A stretch of DNA of 64,000 nt from positions 8,906,501 through 8,970,500 of the forward strand of contig JAYKKI010000074.1 of the NCBI GenBank assembly GCA_039881145.1, written 5' to 3'. The notes under the pieces are model-generated. The model saw only the letters and a program-made list of their open reading frames with translations. It did no database searches and was not told where the DNA came from. The stretch's first letter is position 1. The number at the start of each line of letters is the position of its first letter. This document shows positions 1 through 13,640 of this stretch, piece by piece. Source of the DNA: Druceiella hillmani (lineage: Eukaryota > Arthropoda > Insecta > Lepidoptera > Hepialidae). Made by a program: the position numbers and the translations under genes.

Positions 1-814
1 CGGAAGAAATAGTTGTCTGTTTCACTCTTGCTAGTTCTATTTTTATGTATATTTGCATTTTGAATTATTTACATTTCTTTCAGTGAAGTGATAAAAAATA
101 TTCTAAAAATCGTTTTGGCTTCTCTATTAAAGTGATCCCACTTTAAAAAAATAATTAATCAAGTCTAAAGTAACCTTGTCTATACAGGGGTTTAATAAGG
201 AACTTAAAATGTATTTAACTTACATTTTTCTTAATCTTTGCTAAGCCGTTGTTATCTAGAAGCATCAGGGTTAGAGGTAAGATTTCCTTTAAGGTACTGA
301 ATTTTGCGCGAGGGTTATAAACCCTGAGGGTTATAAAGTCTGTTGTGGAAGTCTAATTTTATAATTTTCATTAAAATTATGATTTATATAGATACAGAAT
401 AAATAGCAATGATTAATATAGCAAAATGCGCCTCGCTTAATTTTTATTATAACAAACAATTCTAGTCGCACATCCATTCCTATATTTTAGGTGGTAACAT
501 AATTCGTACAGGTTTATTACTCAATTAATTATTTTTTGAAACAATGAAACAATTTCAAACTTAATTGCGTTTTTATTTTTAATTAATAAAATATTTAACT
601 CAAAGTTTACCTCATTTTTTATCCTTGATTTTAAACTCATATTTCATACGTTATTAAATAGAGACGTAGTTATGAAACTAAGGGTCCCGGAGCAAAAATG
701 AAATTGGGGCCCTATTCAAACCAAACTCAATACTTTAAATGTGCAAAACTACTTCATCATCAGCTCCTTATCACTCATTGCAAGGCATAATAAAGCAAAG
801 CTACTTACTACTAA
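1..814. other. AT-rich intergenic DNA, no gene seen
   Basis: I see no coding potential, RNA gene or repeat unit in this stretch. It ends where the (TA)n tract starts. Confidence 0.6.
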
Positions 815-838
815 GTATATATATATATATAAATATAC

Positions 839-927
<89 letters not shown>
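815..927. repeat. (TA)n microsatellite
   Basis: Alternating TA for about 110 bases, interrupted near 831-840 by AAATATACAT and once by a GTATAT unit. Short open frames read through it are repeat translation, not genes. Confidence 0.97.
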
Positions 928-928
<1 letters not shown>

Positions 929-1822
929 ATGAATAGTCCGTGTCGGGGTTAATTTAAGTAGAATAAGGTGATAAGTATTAATAAATTGAAGTAAAGATTA
1001 GGTCTTATTAAATGAGAATAATTACTCTGAAATTGACCACATTTTTTAAATAAGGTTGCATCTACAGTGACTAAAAATGATGGTGTTAGAAAATTAAATA
1101 TTTGATAGATTGCACTCATGCGAGTAAAACGCGTATTATTGTGTCTAGTATTTTAAATATTAGTAATTTTAAATATTTCTTCCCTGCTTCAAAATTGGTG
1201 GTCAAAAGCTAGTCATCAAAATGTTTCTTAATTTTCTTTTGCCACTTTTCGTAAAAATTGGGATCGATGTAATATTTTTTGCAGTTTCACTTGGCTTTGT
1301 ATTTGAATGATTCGAAATCGTTTATATAAAATTTAAATTTTGTTTTAATATTTGCTAAAGCTTTACTTGACTCGTCTAAATCGATATAGTGTTTAGTAAA
1401 ATTCTGGATGCATAATTGATGTCATTCCATAACTCCAAATTTAGCATTTTTGTATTAATACTTTCTACTTTGCAGCCTTCATCTTTACTGCAATTCTTCA
1501 GTATTATTTTTGATAATGCCATAAAAAAACGAAGTTTTATTGGAGATATCGTATTAACTTTACTAGACTATACAGTCGGATTTAATTTTTTAGAACGGTT
1601 TCTGATTCGTCAGTGAATTTCGATAGTAGATCACAACGTTTAATGCTATTCCCGAAAAAATATATATAAGTCTTGCATCGTTGCGAAAAAGATCTGTATT
1701 TCTACATAATTGCTAACGGTATAATTTATCACTAAATTCAAATTATGACTGGCGCAATCTACATACTTCGCATTGACCCACACACTTTTTTAAATCAATA
1801 TTTTTGTCAATAAATAATGTAG
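928..1822. other. AT-rich intergenic DNA
   Basis: Nothing recognised. A 66-codon open frame at 1416-1616 has no motif and is expected by chance in DNA of this composition. Confidence 0.5.
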
Positions 1823-2725
1823 TTACTTGCTTGACTCAATTTGCTGCGCCACGTTTTTGATGGCTGCAGAAAACCCTAACAATACGTCTCTAACTTCTAT
1901 ATCGACTGGTTGTCCATTTTTTGATCTGGTTGTTACTGCATATCTCAGAATAATGCTTAGTTGATCTTCTTTTGATGTATCCTATGTAGTGTCCATTACA
2001 GTGGCGAAAGACGGTGATGCTCTGATTTGTTCTAGCGGATTATTTGCAAGTTTGCTCCCTAAGCACTCAATCATTTGATTTTGAATTGTTGGACTCATAC
2101 GTGTTGTAGATCCTAAAAACAAGAAGGCCTAATTTGAAAAATGTTTTATAATATTTACAATTAAAAAAATCAGCAAAAATAAAATGCTAACAACATTTTT
2201 TAGAAGTGAAAATGATAATATTTGGGCATATGCAAAACTTACCGCAATATGTGGTCATAATGGGCGACAAGCTCTACAATACGCATAAAATTGCAGTGGT
2301 ATCGTTCCTCCTGATTTAAGTTTTCTCGATGTCCTCTGAAAGCTAATGAACTTTGTGCTAGGGTAAGTATGATATTGAATTACCTTGTAAAAACCATTTT
2401 CTAATCTTCTTCACGAATTTCATTTTGCACTTCCTTGTCGCTAGTATCATTCTTTTCCCAAAGTTTGTCGAGAAAATGTGTTTTTAATTATTTATGATAA
2501 GTGTTTCGAGTCCGGATTGCCTGTACACCAGACATAATTCTTTTGTAAAGCAAACAACCAGCAAGGTTGACAAAAGACAACATTTAGAATTTTAGAATAA
2601 CATAGTCAAAAACGATTAACTGGTCCAATCTTAGAAATTGAAACATAGTACAATATTGAAAACCATCTGTTGTCCTAGTTCGAACCTTTAGAAAATGGAC
2701 CTGGAGGCTGTAACGAACCCATATC
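1823..2725 (-). pseudogene. hAT-superfamily transposase relic (TTF-type zinc finger plus DUF4371-like part)
   Basis: Reading the minus strand in pieces gives a recognisable transposase order. First comes a proline-rich LQPPGPFSKG segment (about 2683-2719). A TTF-type zinc-finger-like piece follows, with FCQPCWLFA at 2549-2575. Next is LAFRGHRENLN (about 2312-2365), then MIECLGSKLANNPLE. Last is FATVMDTT, a stop, then DTSKEDQLSIILRYA (about 1945-2020), ending at a stop at 1823-1825. The LAFRGH block and the DTS-x-x-D/EQLS block are hallmarks of the ZMYM1-like/DUF4371 branch of hAT-related transposases, known from family knowledge. In-frame stops interrupt the finger and the DTT block, and frames change between blocks. 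Between the LAFRGH exon and the next block a GTAAGT donor and a TTTTTAG acceptor (about 2243 to 2117) look like an intron. The C-terminal dimerisation part is missing. Dead copy; family assignment fairly sure. Confidence 0.75.
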
Positions 2726-2773
2726 AAGAATTAGACGACTTTTTATTTATCACTCAATGTCTTGTTCATGAAT

Positions 2774-3031
2774 TTACCAACTCAAAAGAAGTTTTATTGC
2801 ATTTTCGAAAAGTATAAACGTTGATGATTCCTTCCCTTTTTCGTATGCCGCGCAGATATCGTAGTCGACACGATCGGTGGCGTCGTAGCCGGTGGTATTT
2901 TTAATTGCAATTATTGTCTGATCGTCTTCAAAAGGCCTCTCAACAGACACCACATTATCTGAGTATATAATAGAAATATTTTTTTCAATTTTGGCCAATT
3001 TTTGTTTTCTTTTTCCTGGCGTTGTTTTCAT
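2774..3031 (-). CDS. unassigned 85-codon ORF upstream of the hAT relic
   Basis: Starts MKTTPGKRKQKLAKIEK, a basic, nuclear-localisation-like N terminus, then becomes acidic and ends FENAIKLLLSW. It lies about 50 bases upstream of the hAT relic on the same strand, so it could be the relic's degraded N-terminal exon. No domain is recognised, and it may equally be a chance frame. No signal peptide or membrane segment. Confidence 0.2.
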   Translation of the reverse strand: MKTTPGKRKQKLAKIEKNISIIYSDNVVSVERPFEDDQTIIAIKNTTGYDATDRVDYDICAAYEKGKESSTFILFENAIKLLLSW

Positions 3032-4382
3032 TTAAACGCACCACCGGGTTTATTTTTTTATTCATGATTTTAGTTTATTTCAACAAATCTTTGCAAACGA
3101 AACAAATAACCCTAATACTAGGTTATCCGTATGTGCTCGAGTCGAGTTCTCTCTGCACTGCACTAACTTTAGTAAAGGAGAAACTTAATTTGAGTAATGC
3201 CGAATACTAAAAAACGTGATTCTTTTATAAAAGACTATCTGATTTCTTTATTCAGCTTGCCGATTTACTTACATTCACCAATCCAAAATTAGAAATATTC
3301 TATTTTTAAATATTTTATTACGACGAGAGAGATATTACGGAAGATATTTTTAGAGTATATAGACTATAAATGCAGATAATCAGTGCAAAGTTTTGTTGTT
3401 AGATAAACGTGCTAACTAATTGTTCAGCAAATGATATTGATCGAGTTATTTGAAGTTGTGCTTTCAATCCCTTGTCACAATATTGTCAACAGTATCCTAT
3501 ACGCTTGTATTATTTTGTTCTATTAACAATCTAAATATAGCACGGTTTATTGCAATATAAGAATTCATATTTCCATTAAAATTAATTTTGAAATTAAAAT
3601 TGATAATACGAAATATTGAGACGTATATCATAAATGCATTAATTACCTTGCAGCTTACATGAACTTGTATAAAATAGTGTCCAATATCCACGATCCATCC
3701 AAAAAAGGAAGTTATAGTCGTATAAACTACTTATTTTGCGAGAAACTTGTTTTGTTGAGTTGAACTTACGGAGTAGCATTATGCAAATTTGATTCTCTTC
3801 AGCTCGCGTAGGGGATGCGTGCAGACGGTTATTACCTACGATACCGACGAATATGTTTGATGAATATGTATTTACGAGAGCTACTACGGGCATACGATAA
3901 TATATATGCCAATTTATACACTGGCATATGGCAAGATAATATACCTTGCTGAACAAACGTTTTTAAAAATACTTAGAGAAATTAAATCAATGTACTTTCG
4001 TGTTAACGCGATCATTTTAATGACAGCGAAAAATGTTAATGTTAAAATCAATTGACCAAGCTAATTGATTTGAATAAATAACGCTGATGGCATTTGACCA
4101 GTACAAATTGTAATTCAGTGATCATGTGCAACCTGATTTGAAAACTGGTCACAATACCAGAATGGCTTTAATGAAAGTCAAAGTTCATACAGGCTTCGCT
4201 GTTAATGATATTCAACTTACTATACTTATAATCTTTATTTCAGTAGTGCTCTAAACTAATTTGATTTTGACGTATCGTTAATTTATTTAAAGTCTTGTAT
4301 CAGGAATTTATTTCTTATTTATATAAAGAATTTATCTCGAACCATTCAGTAAACTAATTAAGTTCTTATCTGAAATTCGTAG
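3032..4382. other. AT-rich intergenic DNA
   Basis: Nothing recognised. Minus-strand open frames at 3497-3956 carry no motif. Confidence 0.5.
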
Positions 4383-4450
4383 ATAACAAGTCAATACTTT
4401 TAAATACATATACTTATGTATAATAACAAGTCAAGACTTCTAAATACGTA
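4383..4450. repeat. two-copy direct repeat, 40-bp period
   Basis: The unit ATAACAAGTCAATACTT recurs 40 bases later as ATAACAAGTCAAGACTT. Each copy runs on for about 28 bases with two or three mismatches. A small local duplication. Confidence 0.8.
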
Positions 4451-6251
4451 GTTAGAGTGAACATATCTATCACTTGATATGTTTTAAGAATGGGTTTTAT
4501 CTCAACATCTATTTTTAATATTCATTGGTGAGCTTATTATTAATATACAGAGTAATTATATTATTTAGGTTGATTACCTACAAATATAGGTCAATATTGG
4601 TATTTACTCTGTAACGAACATCATCGATCCCCCTTAATATTAAACGGTCATAGAATGGTCAGTTAGTTAATACAAGTAAGTCTAGGTCTGTCATCATTAA
4701 AAGTTAAATAATATTTTTTAAATCAGTTACGTAATTAAAAAATGAAATGTACCGCATCTAACGCTGAATATAATACTTATGTTATTTATTCCTATAGTTG
4801 AAAACCTGGGTTTATTCGTCAGTCTCAGCTGACCTCAAGTAAATGGCATTGGTTCTCGTATCTTCAAAAAAATGTATGTTCTAAAGCATATTTAAAATTT
4901 TCTATCTATTTTTGACAGAGACGAGCTTTCACTTCTGTCAAACATTCGTATTGTCTTTGCTTGAGAATGTAAATTTATGCTACTCTCAGATCTTACTGCG
5001 AATAGCCTAAGAAAATTAGAACGACATAAAAATCTAGGAATCCGTTACATAAATACAAAGGTGATCTCAAAAAATATAAAGGTATTTCTGAATTCAAAAT
5101 ACAAATCAAATGGTTGGATGCTATCTACATGTACTTGCACATCTTTATGATATTTTGAACGATCTAAATTATTCAATTTACAGTGGAAGTAGATTAAATT
5201 ACTTGGCTGCTTACGGTTTAGGGCTAAGTTCTAAAACTTGCTTCAAATTTACCTCTTTTCAAAATTACCATAACTTTCTGCACTTTTTGTGAAAGTCTGC
5301 AACTATTTTTAGGGGTTGTCTGAAACGTTCCTAACTCATTTATTGCATTCTCCTTATCTTTTCTTATTCTCATATTATTCTCTTTCCTTAACTATAACAT
5401 GTGAATATAGGCGTTTATTTTTATATGTTCTGAATGATCTACCATATACTACGCAATATTTGATAGGATACTTGAAGTGTACTTGCTACTTCCATATACA
5501 TAATAAGAAATAACGTGAAATAAAGTTGGGCAATTTTGTGTTATGTGATTTATCTTATGAGCATGCACAGCTGATCGTCTTCAAGGTCTTAAAATTAAGT
5601 TTCTTTCTGGTTCAAATTCTCCATAAGAAATAAATATATTTATAACATATTCACTTTCAAACGTTGTCAAATTTGGCCAATCACTTTTCGCAAATAAAAT
5701 TTAGTTCTTCGAAGCCAAAGTTAGTTATGTGTTTTAAATCAAAACATATTCTTACCGATTTTTTCATATTGCTAGCTGATCAATACATCTCAATTGTAGA
5801 ACCTAACAAGTGACAGGAAGCTGGAAATACCTAAAGTGGCAGTTGCCTATGGTGTATTAATGTAAAAAAAAACATAGAGAGTTTTTGTAACCTACAATGA
5901 TATTATCTATAATTCTGAATGGATAAATATACGATTTACGTATTTGTGTCATATATTATAAACTCATAGTTATTATCATAATACATGTATATAAAACACG
6001 GAAACTTCCTACGTATGTATAAAATTTCTTCAGATACTTCAGAGAGATATAAATTTTATCTTTGGTTTTAGACAACAATTTATTCTTTATTTATAGGTAT
6101 AATTACATGTATTAAATTTTAAACTTCTAGATTTTGTTAAAGTAAACTTGAAGGTTTTTATTATAATCGGTTAGTGAGTAAGTGAATAAGCCACGAAACT
6201 TACTACATTTTAAATTCGAACGAAAAGTGAAACAACTAAAGATAAAAATCG
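4451..6251. other. AT-rich intergenic DNA
   Basis: Nothing recognised. Open frames at 5110-5292 and 5316-5513 are rich in Leu, Phe and Tyr, as AT-rich DNA gives by chance, and have no family resemblance. Confidence 0.5.
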
Positions 6252-6312
6252 ACTAATTTCGGATACTTTGGTTAAGTAAGATGTATACTTAACCAAAGTA
6301 TCCGAAATTAGT
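6252..6312. repeat. perfect 27-bp hairpin, 7-base loop
   Basis: Left arm 6252-6278 is exactly complementary to right arm 6286-6312 (the first arm begins ACTAATTTCGGATACTTTGG). The loop is AGATGTA at 6279-6285. A perfect palindrome of this length is far beyond chance and implies a recent fold-back event or a short foldback element. No target-site duplication is obvious. Confidence 0.95.
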
Positions 6313-6537
6313 AAAAACATCTTCCTAAAAGTTTAATCTCGAAATTACTGCAATTATTTAAAGCTATTTTATAGGAATGTCAGGGTAACTGAGAAGCTTT
6401 TCGCGTAAAGGGTAATACCGGGTCGTGTTCGCAATTTCGTGTGTCTAGATATAATTGTAAAACATTGCAGATAGTATACAAGTTGAAAAAGATTTGTCTT
6501 AAAGTTTTTAATTTAATTATTATAATATATATTATCA

Positions 6538-6546
<9 letters not shown>

Positions 6547-6621
<75 letters not shown>

Positions 6622-6622
6622 T
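6547..6622. repeat. (TA)n microsatellite
   Basis: About 75 bases of near-pure alternating TA. Flanking open frames on the minus strand are translations of the tract. Confidence 0.97.
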
Positions 6623-9609
6623 ATAGGACATAGTAAATTACAGTTATTTTTATCCATTTTACTCCAATTTTTATTTTGCCCCATTAAATATACTGTTACA
6701 GTATACAGCGAGCATTGTTTGTGGTGCGGCGTAGCTACGTGCAACTATGTATCGTTTTTCAGTTGCATAAATATCACATTATCCCTCCTATATGAACAAC
6801 GAATCGCATGCAACTTCGCTCTAATAATACATCACATGAATTAGAGAGTAATTTAGTACTGGCAGTCAAAAAACTCTTTCGCCAAATTATCGTAGAAGCA
6901 TTTTCTTTATTCTCCGTGAGAAGTAGTTGTTTTTTTACTATGCGAGCTTTTGTCCTAGCATTCTGAGGAAATTCGAATATTTCTCAGGATTGGGATGTGA
7001 GTAGATTTTTTATACTAAAACTTATTTTCTTTAAAGTTTTATTGCATACTTTATTGAAAAAAATGAAAAAAATTAGATAAATTTGCAAATAACGAACGAT
7101 TTACTGAGAAAACGGTCCAGATAAAAATATATTTTGTGTTTTTCATAATAATCAATACATATTATAAAATAAAGTCGCCCGCCACATATGTCTGTATATA
7201 GGCGATTTTTCAGTAACTGCTAAATATATTTTGTTATAATTTCCATTATCGGATTTACTAGGAAAAATTAGATGCAAAACCTGTAAAGATTAAGTAAGAA
7301 AAAAGGATTGACCGGAAATATATCTGGGCGCTCTGCTCAAATAGTTAAATACACAGGGAAACAATATACAGTAAAAGTTCTACAATTAAGTTTGTTATAG
7401 CAGATGTGTACATATTAGAGAACATTTATAATAAACGTTTTATGGTTTGAAGGAAACATAATTTTTTAATTCATCTTTCTAAAGCTTATTGTACACAATT
7501 TTCTTAATCCTTGCCAAATTAAATTTTACACCAATCTTGTTTGATTTATAAAGATCGATAACAGTGTTAATTTCCGACCAATAATTCAAAAGTTATGATG
7601 GTGTTTTTAAGTCCATGCGATGCCGGGGCTCAATGGTTTTTAACTAGGTGCATAAAGTTGTAGATATTTGGAAATAAAACTGTCTACTCATGCAAAAAAG
7701 GCGAGTCGCTGGCATGATATTTAAATTAGAATCTGCCTGATAGTGTTTTTAATTACGTTTAGATATTTTTTTTTCACAGAGTTACGGTTTCTTTGTCGAG
7801 ATAGTCTTTTAGTTTATTACTAGAAACGAGAGCGTACGAGAGAGCTAAGGTTTATTTATTTTTCTTCTGTTCCTTGTAACTATTCTTTTAACGACTTTTA
7901 AGTATTGGATATTTGAATGTTACGACTATTTTAAAATATGTATTGGTTATAGTTTGATCTTTATTGCAGTTGAGTTTATACGTGAGTTGAGTTTATAATG
8001 ATTTAGAAAATAAATTATTTCTTGAGAATGGCTAAAATATATTTCAACATCATTAAGATTATTTGAATCTTACTCGAATCTCATAATGAAATACTCAAAT
8101 AATTTTGTATCAATGTACAAAACATTTAACGGTTATAACAAACACATGTAAAAAAATTATGGTAATCGTCCAATATTCCATTAAATTTGTACACGCGGTA
8201 TGTAAGTGAATTTAATAGATTTGTGACAAATCTTAAAACCCCAGATACCTGTCATTATTGACATTAGTGTACAGCGTGAGCTTGTTTACTTGATGAACTA
8301 TTTAAGTTCGTTTGTGCGAATGAGCTGGCATCGGATTCATGATGTAACTAATTGTATATCGTAAGTAGTCGCTTTATAGGTTTTCTATATAACCAGTACA
8401 AATTTCATTGTTCTTTGTAAATATTTTAACAAGTTTAAAGAAAACATTATTGTGCAATTTGTTATTAAAGAAATAAATTCAAAAACAAAATTCTTTCATT
8501 TTTATTTCTAAACTAATTTCATGAAATTGCTACATTGATTAGTTTCATTTTTTACACTTCTTTGTCAAACGATTAAATCTTTCACCATTCCCATGATGAC
8601 AAAGGATTTGACTGCATTGTAATGATAATATTTGTATTTATAGAGATTGATAAAAATTAATGGTAGCTATGGTTTTTAATCTAATATTCGATCGAGGTTT
8701 TTGAAAAGATAAATATTTTTTTCGCAAGGAAATAATATCTTATTCATATTTAAAATTTCTAAAGAAATATCTCAATAATCTTTATCAGTTGAGTTTTATA
8801 TTCCAAAGTTTTTGCATTCACTAAGTTTTGCATTCACCAAATATACTTTATATTTGAATGAAAGCAAATAAAAAAAATTCATTTAAAAATATAATAACTA
8901 TTTCTTCAAATAAATAATAAAAAAACTGCTATTAAAGTCCATTAGAAGTGTAGAATTGTTATCATTTAATTTTATTTCACTTCCAGATAAATAAGAAGTG
9001 TATAAGATTAAATTAAGAACAAGTAGCTATTGTTATAAGTTTATTAAGCTGACATTAATTTAAATTGAGCGAATTACAATCATAAACAAATTGTTTACTT
9101 TCATACATTTTTATACTAAGTAATATTTTATTTCCAAGGAAAATTGGAAAATTTAATTTCATATCAAATTAAAAGCATAAATAAATTTGGGAATTATTAA
9201 ATTAATAATCGACTTAAACTTTGGTTTTATTTTGGATGAAATAAAATATCCTGAAAACCACGTAATATATAACTGCATTTCAAAGCGACCAAGGGAGTAG
9301 AAAATACCAAAATTGGGCGAGTCTCGCAACACCGCGTTAATGAATGTAAGTGCGCCAAAAACGAGTGAGCGTTGTAGAATATTCATAGACATTCTAGGAA
9401 GATGAGTAAATTATGACATCATTTATCGTTGCAGTAATGAGCATAAAATAATATAGACCAGGGAGTTATTAGTATTAACAGAGTTTTATGAAGTTTTCTA
9501 TAAGCAACCATATCCAATAAGTACAGAAGAAATTGTGGCAGAGAAATTGACATAGCTTTGATAAAGTGAAAGAACTAATATCTGTGCTCAGATACAGTGG
9601 AAACAAATA

Positions 9610-9616
<7 letters not shown>
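6623..9616. other. AT-rich intergenic DNA
   Basis: No recognised gene. A 16-bp near-perfect tandem pair (TTTTGCATTCACYA units) sits at about 8808-8841. The 77-codon minus frame at 9159-9392 has no motif. Confidence 0.5.

Positions 9617-9661
<45 letters not shown>
9617..9661. repeat. (TA)n microsatellite
   Basis: About 45 bases of pure alternating AT. Confidence 0.95.
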
Positions 9662-9666
<5 letters not shown>

Positions 9667-10197
9667 GAAAAGCCATGTAAGAAGTTTTCAAAATAGAATA
9701 AAATTTAATGAGACCAAAACCAGAACAAAATATGTGAGAATTAATACGACGAAAGGTTAACTTTTTTACTAGATAACAAAGCTTGTGTTGCTATGTGCTG
9801 ACTTTTTATCCTGCTGAATATATTTTTTATTAAGTAGGTCATTTTTAGCACTCAACGAAAATGTTTGCTACATTTACTCTTACTTTTAACGTATGTTTAC
9901 TAATTTTTGTCCTATTAATTTAATTTCAAGCGCGATTAATAAAATTGTAAGTGGTTTTGACTACAGTCTTATTATTATATCAAATTCAGACCTATTGAAT
10001 GTAATTATATGATCAAGTTACTTTTTTATATATACAAAAAAACAAATATTCCGCAGCATTTTGCTGTCTTGCAAATCTTTATATTCGATAATTACCTTTA
10101 TATTAGATAATTGCCCTGGATGTCGACATTTTCTTTTGCTCAACTTACAACCTCAGAACTGTGACACTAATATTTTCTTCTTATAATTACATACGGG

Positions 10198-10260
10198 TCA
10201 AGAAAAAACGGAACCCTTCTAGGTTTCTCATGCACACTTCTGCTCCTATGTCACGATCGT
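10198..10260 (-). repeat. relic of a dispersed insect repeat (AAAAACGGAACCCT type)
   Basis: The sequence AAAAAACGGAACCCTTCTAG is the reverse-complement form of the GGTTCCRTTTTT end seen again near 61480 and 63700. Repeats ending in this motif, often preceded by GACAGACGGACA, are widespread in insect genomes, to my knowledge. Only the end block is recognisable here. Confidence 0.45.
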
Positions 10261-10919
10261 TTTTCTCAGAAGCCATTTGATTTAGAAACGTTTTGGTGTA
10301 ATATAGAGCTCATTAATCCACATATATACTGATAACGAAGTATCAACTATATTTATGTGGAAATAATAAAGAGGGACATTAATTAATTGAGAATGAATTT
10401 TTTGTGTATCCAAAAATATTGTGGGATATAGTATTGGGGTTTTTTGTTACAAAATGGTAAAAGAGTTAGTTATAAATGTCCCAAAAGGTTTTTTTCATTT
10501 CCATTCATCATTTTAAGTAATATATTTATAGATATATACTAAAAATATGCAGAATATATATGTATACCCTTATTTCCGAAGTTGCTGAACCTAAAATTAC
10601 AAAGAAATATGGTTTCATAAGCCCATGCAAAGGTTATAGGAATACTATAGCGATGATTAAGATATTTTTGATAATAGTTTCCCTATTTAGTTTTGTAAGA
10701 CTTTATTAAACATTCGTTGCTCTAAGAAGTTTTTATAAACCAGTGTCTTAATGAAACTTTAATATTTTATAACCAAGATTATATTTAATTAGTTACAGAA
10801 TTATTTTCCTGTTTATCTCTACTAAAAAGTCAGTATTAAACTTCAACAAAATACTATTTAAAATGTAATATTATGTCGCTCGTTTACATTTCCTGTTTAT
10901 CGTGAAATCTCTTTTGATC
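10261..10919. other. AT-rich intergenic DNA
   Basis: Nothing recognised; part may be decayed sequence of the neighbouring dispersed repeat. Confidence 0.4.
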
Positions 10920-11060
10920 AGTTCTTCGGGTCAGGCAGCTTTACGCGTTTCGCGACAGACGTCTGCAAAAACCATGCGATAAATTCGATTTCCGCCTTTT
11001 CGACCCTTTTTGCCATGAAAGTTGTAACAAGGGTCGAGGGTGCAACAAGATACTTTTGCA
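10920..11060. other. GC-richer islet with short hairpin
   Basis: A locally GC-richer block with several CpGs (TTTACGCGTTTCGCGACAGA). It contains a 9-bp hairpin: TCGACCCTT at 11000-11008 pairs with AAGGGTCGA at 11029-11037. No open frame or family assignment; perhaps an old transposon end. Confidence 0.45.
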
Positions 11061-13640
11061 ACAATCGTTTGATTATGGTAATTTTATTGTATTTGAGGAA
11101 ATTTCGGTCGTGTTTATGTAATCATCCGATTGATTACTAAGCAAACTTAGGTTTAAAAAATTTGGTAACGTCCAATGCTCACAAATGTTGCTTGTTTGAA
11201 ATAAGTAACATAGGTAATAAATATGGAAAAAGACATTTATTTTGACAACGATATAGAACAATTGTCAATGTTGGCAAACAATTTATTTTTAGCTAAGTTA
11301 GCCTATGGCTATAAACCTTAAAATTGGTCCATACTGATTATATTTGGAAATATTACAACGCACTTCATTAGATATATAATATTGAAAATATGATACTTGC
11401 CCGTTAATAAAAATAGCTTTTTGTTTTATAATATTAATAGGATTTATTTTTTTCTTTTCTAATTACCGATTTCCAAATCGTTTTGTGTTTAATTTTTCCA
11501 TAATAAGCCAACCTTGTTTAAATTAAATTTTATTTCTTTAATGCCAGGCTTATTTTCATCGATTTCCTTTGATGCACTGAATTGAAAAAGAATCGCATAT
11601 CCATTTGCATGTGATATATGAGGTCAGTTTTCTAAAGTGAATAGATATTTTGAATGTTTATCAGCAAAATTTTTTTTGACAAAATAGGATTAGCTGTAAT
11701 TACTATAGCCATAATGGATTGCGCCGATTTTATAATCGAGTTTATTCACTGACTTATGGTCATTTCTTTTCTTGACATAATTATGATATAGGAATAACTG
11801 AAAAGCGGCTTTGTGGTGAGTGAATCTAGATGGATGATTATTTTTTAAGTCTTTTTGTGTTTCCGTTAAAACTTTGAAAACACCGCTCAATTGCTGTATA
11901 GCAGTGGATTCATGAAAATCAGAGAAAAGGATGTTTTAGGACAAAATGATAGCGAATAAGTCCGAACTACATTAAATTTTGTGAGAAAGTATATCTATAT
12001 ATAGAAACACACGTAGTATTCTTGCGCTTTCGAAGACTTGTCAAAATTAAACGAAATGTCTCATTACCTTTCGAATTATCACTCTTCATCACGTTTAGTA
12101 TCACTTACATCGTACCATATGCGAAAATAAATTTGTATTTAGATTTTGTGTTGATGTGTTAAGACATAATTTTATTTGGTAATTTTTTCTAATATATTTT
12201 TTAAAATATATAAAAATAATTTTTTTTGAGGATAGATGTATTCGTAAAGGATCCAATTCCAATGAGGTATTACATAGTTTAAGAACATGTGGTTCAAACA
12301 ACATTATATTGGAGAGTTATAAGATTGCAATATACTGAAGGAATATGAGTAAAGATTGTTTTATATTAAACCATACGCCTTTCGTTTTAACTGGTAGTGG
12401 TCCTTTGATTGTCATGTTTTCAAATTTCAATATATTAGTAGTCTTGATTTGGCGTTTTCCGCCATAATATAATTTTTCATTGATTAATTTTGTGTTTTAG
12501 ATTATATAGTTTAGAATTATAATGGCTATTTTAATAAAAATATTTAAAAGTTGGTAGCTCTTGAAAGATAAATTACTTACAAATGTGCAATGTTGACAGC
12601 AAACTTTGAGCAAAGTAGCAGTATTCAACATTTATTTCGCTGCATTTCGTTGGAATGTTGAAGCGCAATAAAGTAGCTAACGAACATAAACAATAATAAA
12701 TGAGTCACTTCAAGTTTTTTTATGTGGGACACACAAAATTTCAAAACTTTGATTTAATCTTTTCCAATTACTTTTTAATATTTGGAATATTTTGTTGTGA
12801 GAATAATATGAAGCATATGCGATCTAACTAAATTTTATAGTTACATTAAAGATATTGAAAATAATAAATTAAAATATTGGAAAATTAAATTATGCCAACA
12901 CGGAATATGAATTAAACAAAACATTTCCAAAAATGTATTTAGATAAAACTTATTCTGATTATATTAACTAAAAAAAATACGATCCTTATATTATCTAAAA
13001 AATAACTATTTGAAAAGCTAGGAGAATTGATATCTACTTCGAACTGGTTTCTCAAACTTTATACAAAAATGCTGAAAAGTATTAAAACAAGAATACAATG
13101 GAGCATACATTGTCCAAATTTTTTTAAATTATTGATACTCTGTTTATTTCAATAAACTATACGATACATCACAACATTCAATAACGTTAGTTAGGTCAAT
13201 GTTACTTATGGGATTTCAGTTTTGAATGCGCATCGAATTTGTATAAGATTACGCTTTTCTCTTCAAATAATCGCCATTGGTAAAACAGTCTCCGATCGAT
13301 ATTAATTTGAAATTCATAAGGGATAAAACAACGATGGTTGGAATATCAAAGTCCATTTTTCCAATACGGATGTTGAAGAAATTTTTGTCCGTAATGTATA
13401 AAATTTTATTCCCTGATCACTTATGTGTTAGTTGAATCAGTAAAGTGTTCATTGTATTTTTTAAAATATAATTCAAAAACTCGTAAATTATCAATTTCTG
13501 AAATCTACGTTTTATTCAGGTCGTTGTATGAAATTGCACTCAATTATTTGTTGTGATATTATTAGAATTCTAAAGTTCTTTTAATTATTTGCACTTAATT
13601 TGTTGAGTTAGTGGTTATATCATTGAACAATTACCACCAT
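11061..13640. other. AT-rich intergenic DNA
   Basis: Nothing recognised. Minus frames at 11073-11261, 11690-11890 and 12101-12304 lack motifs. Confidence 0.5.
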
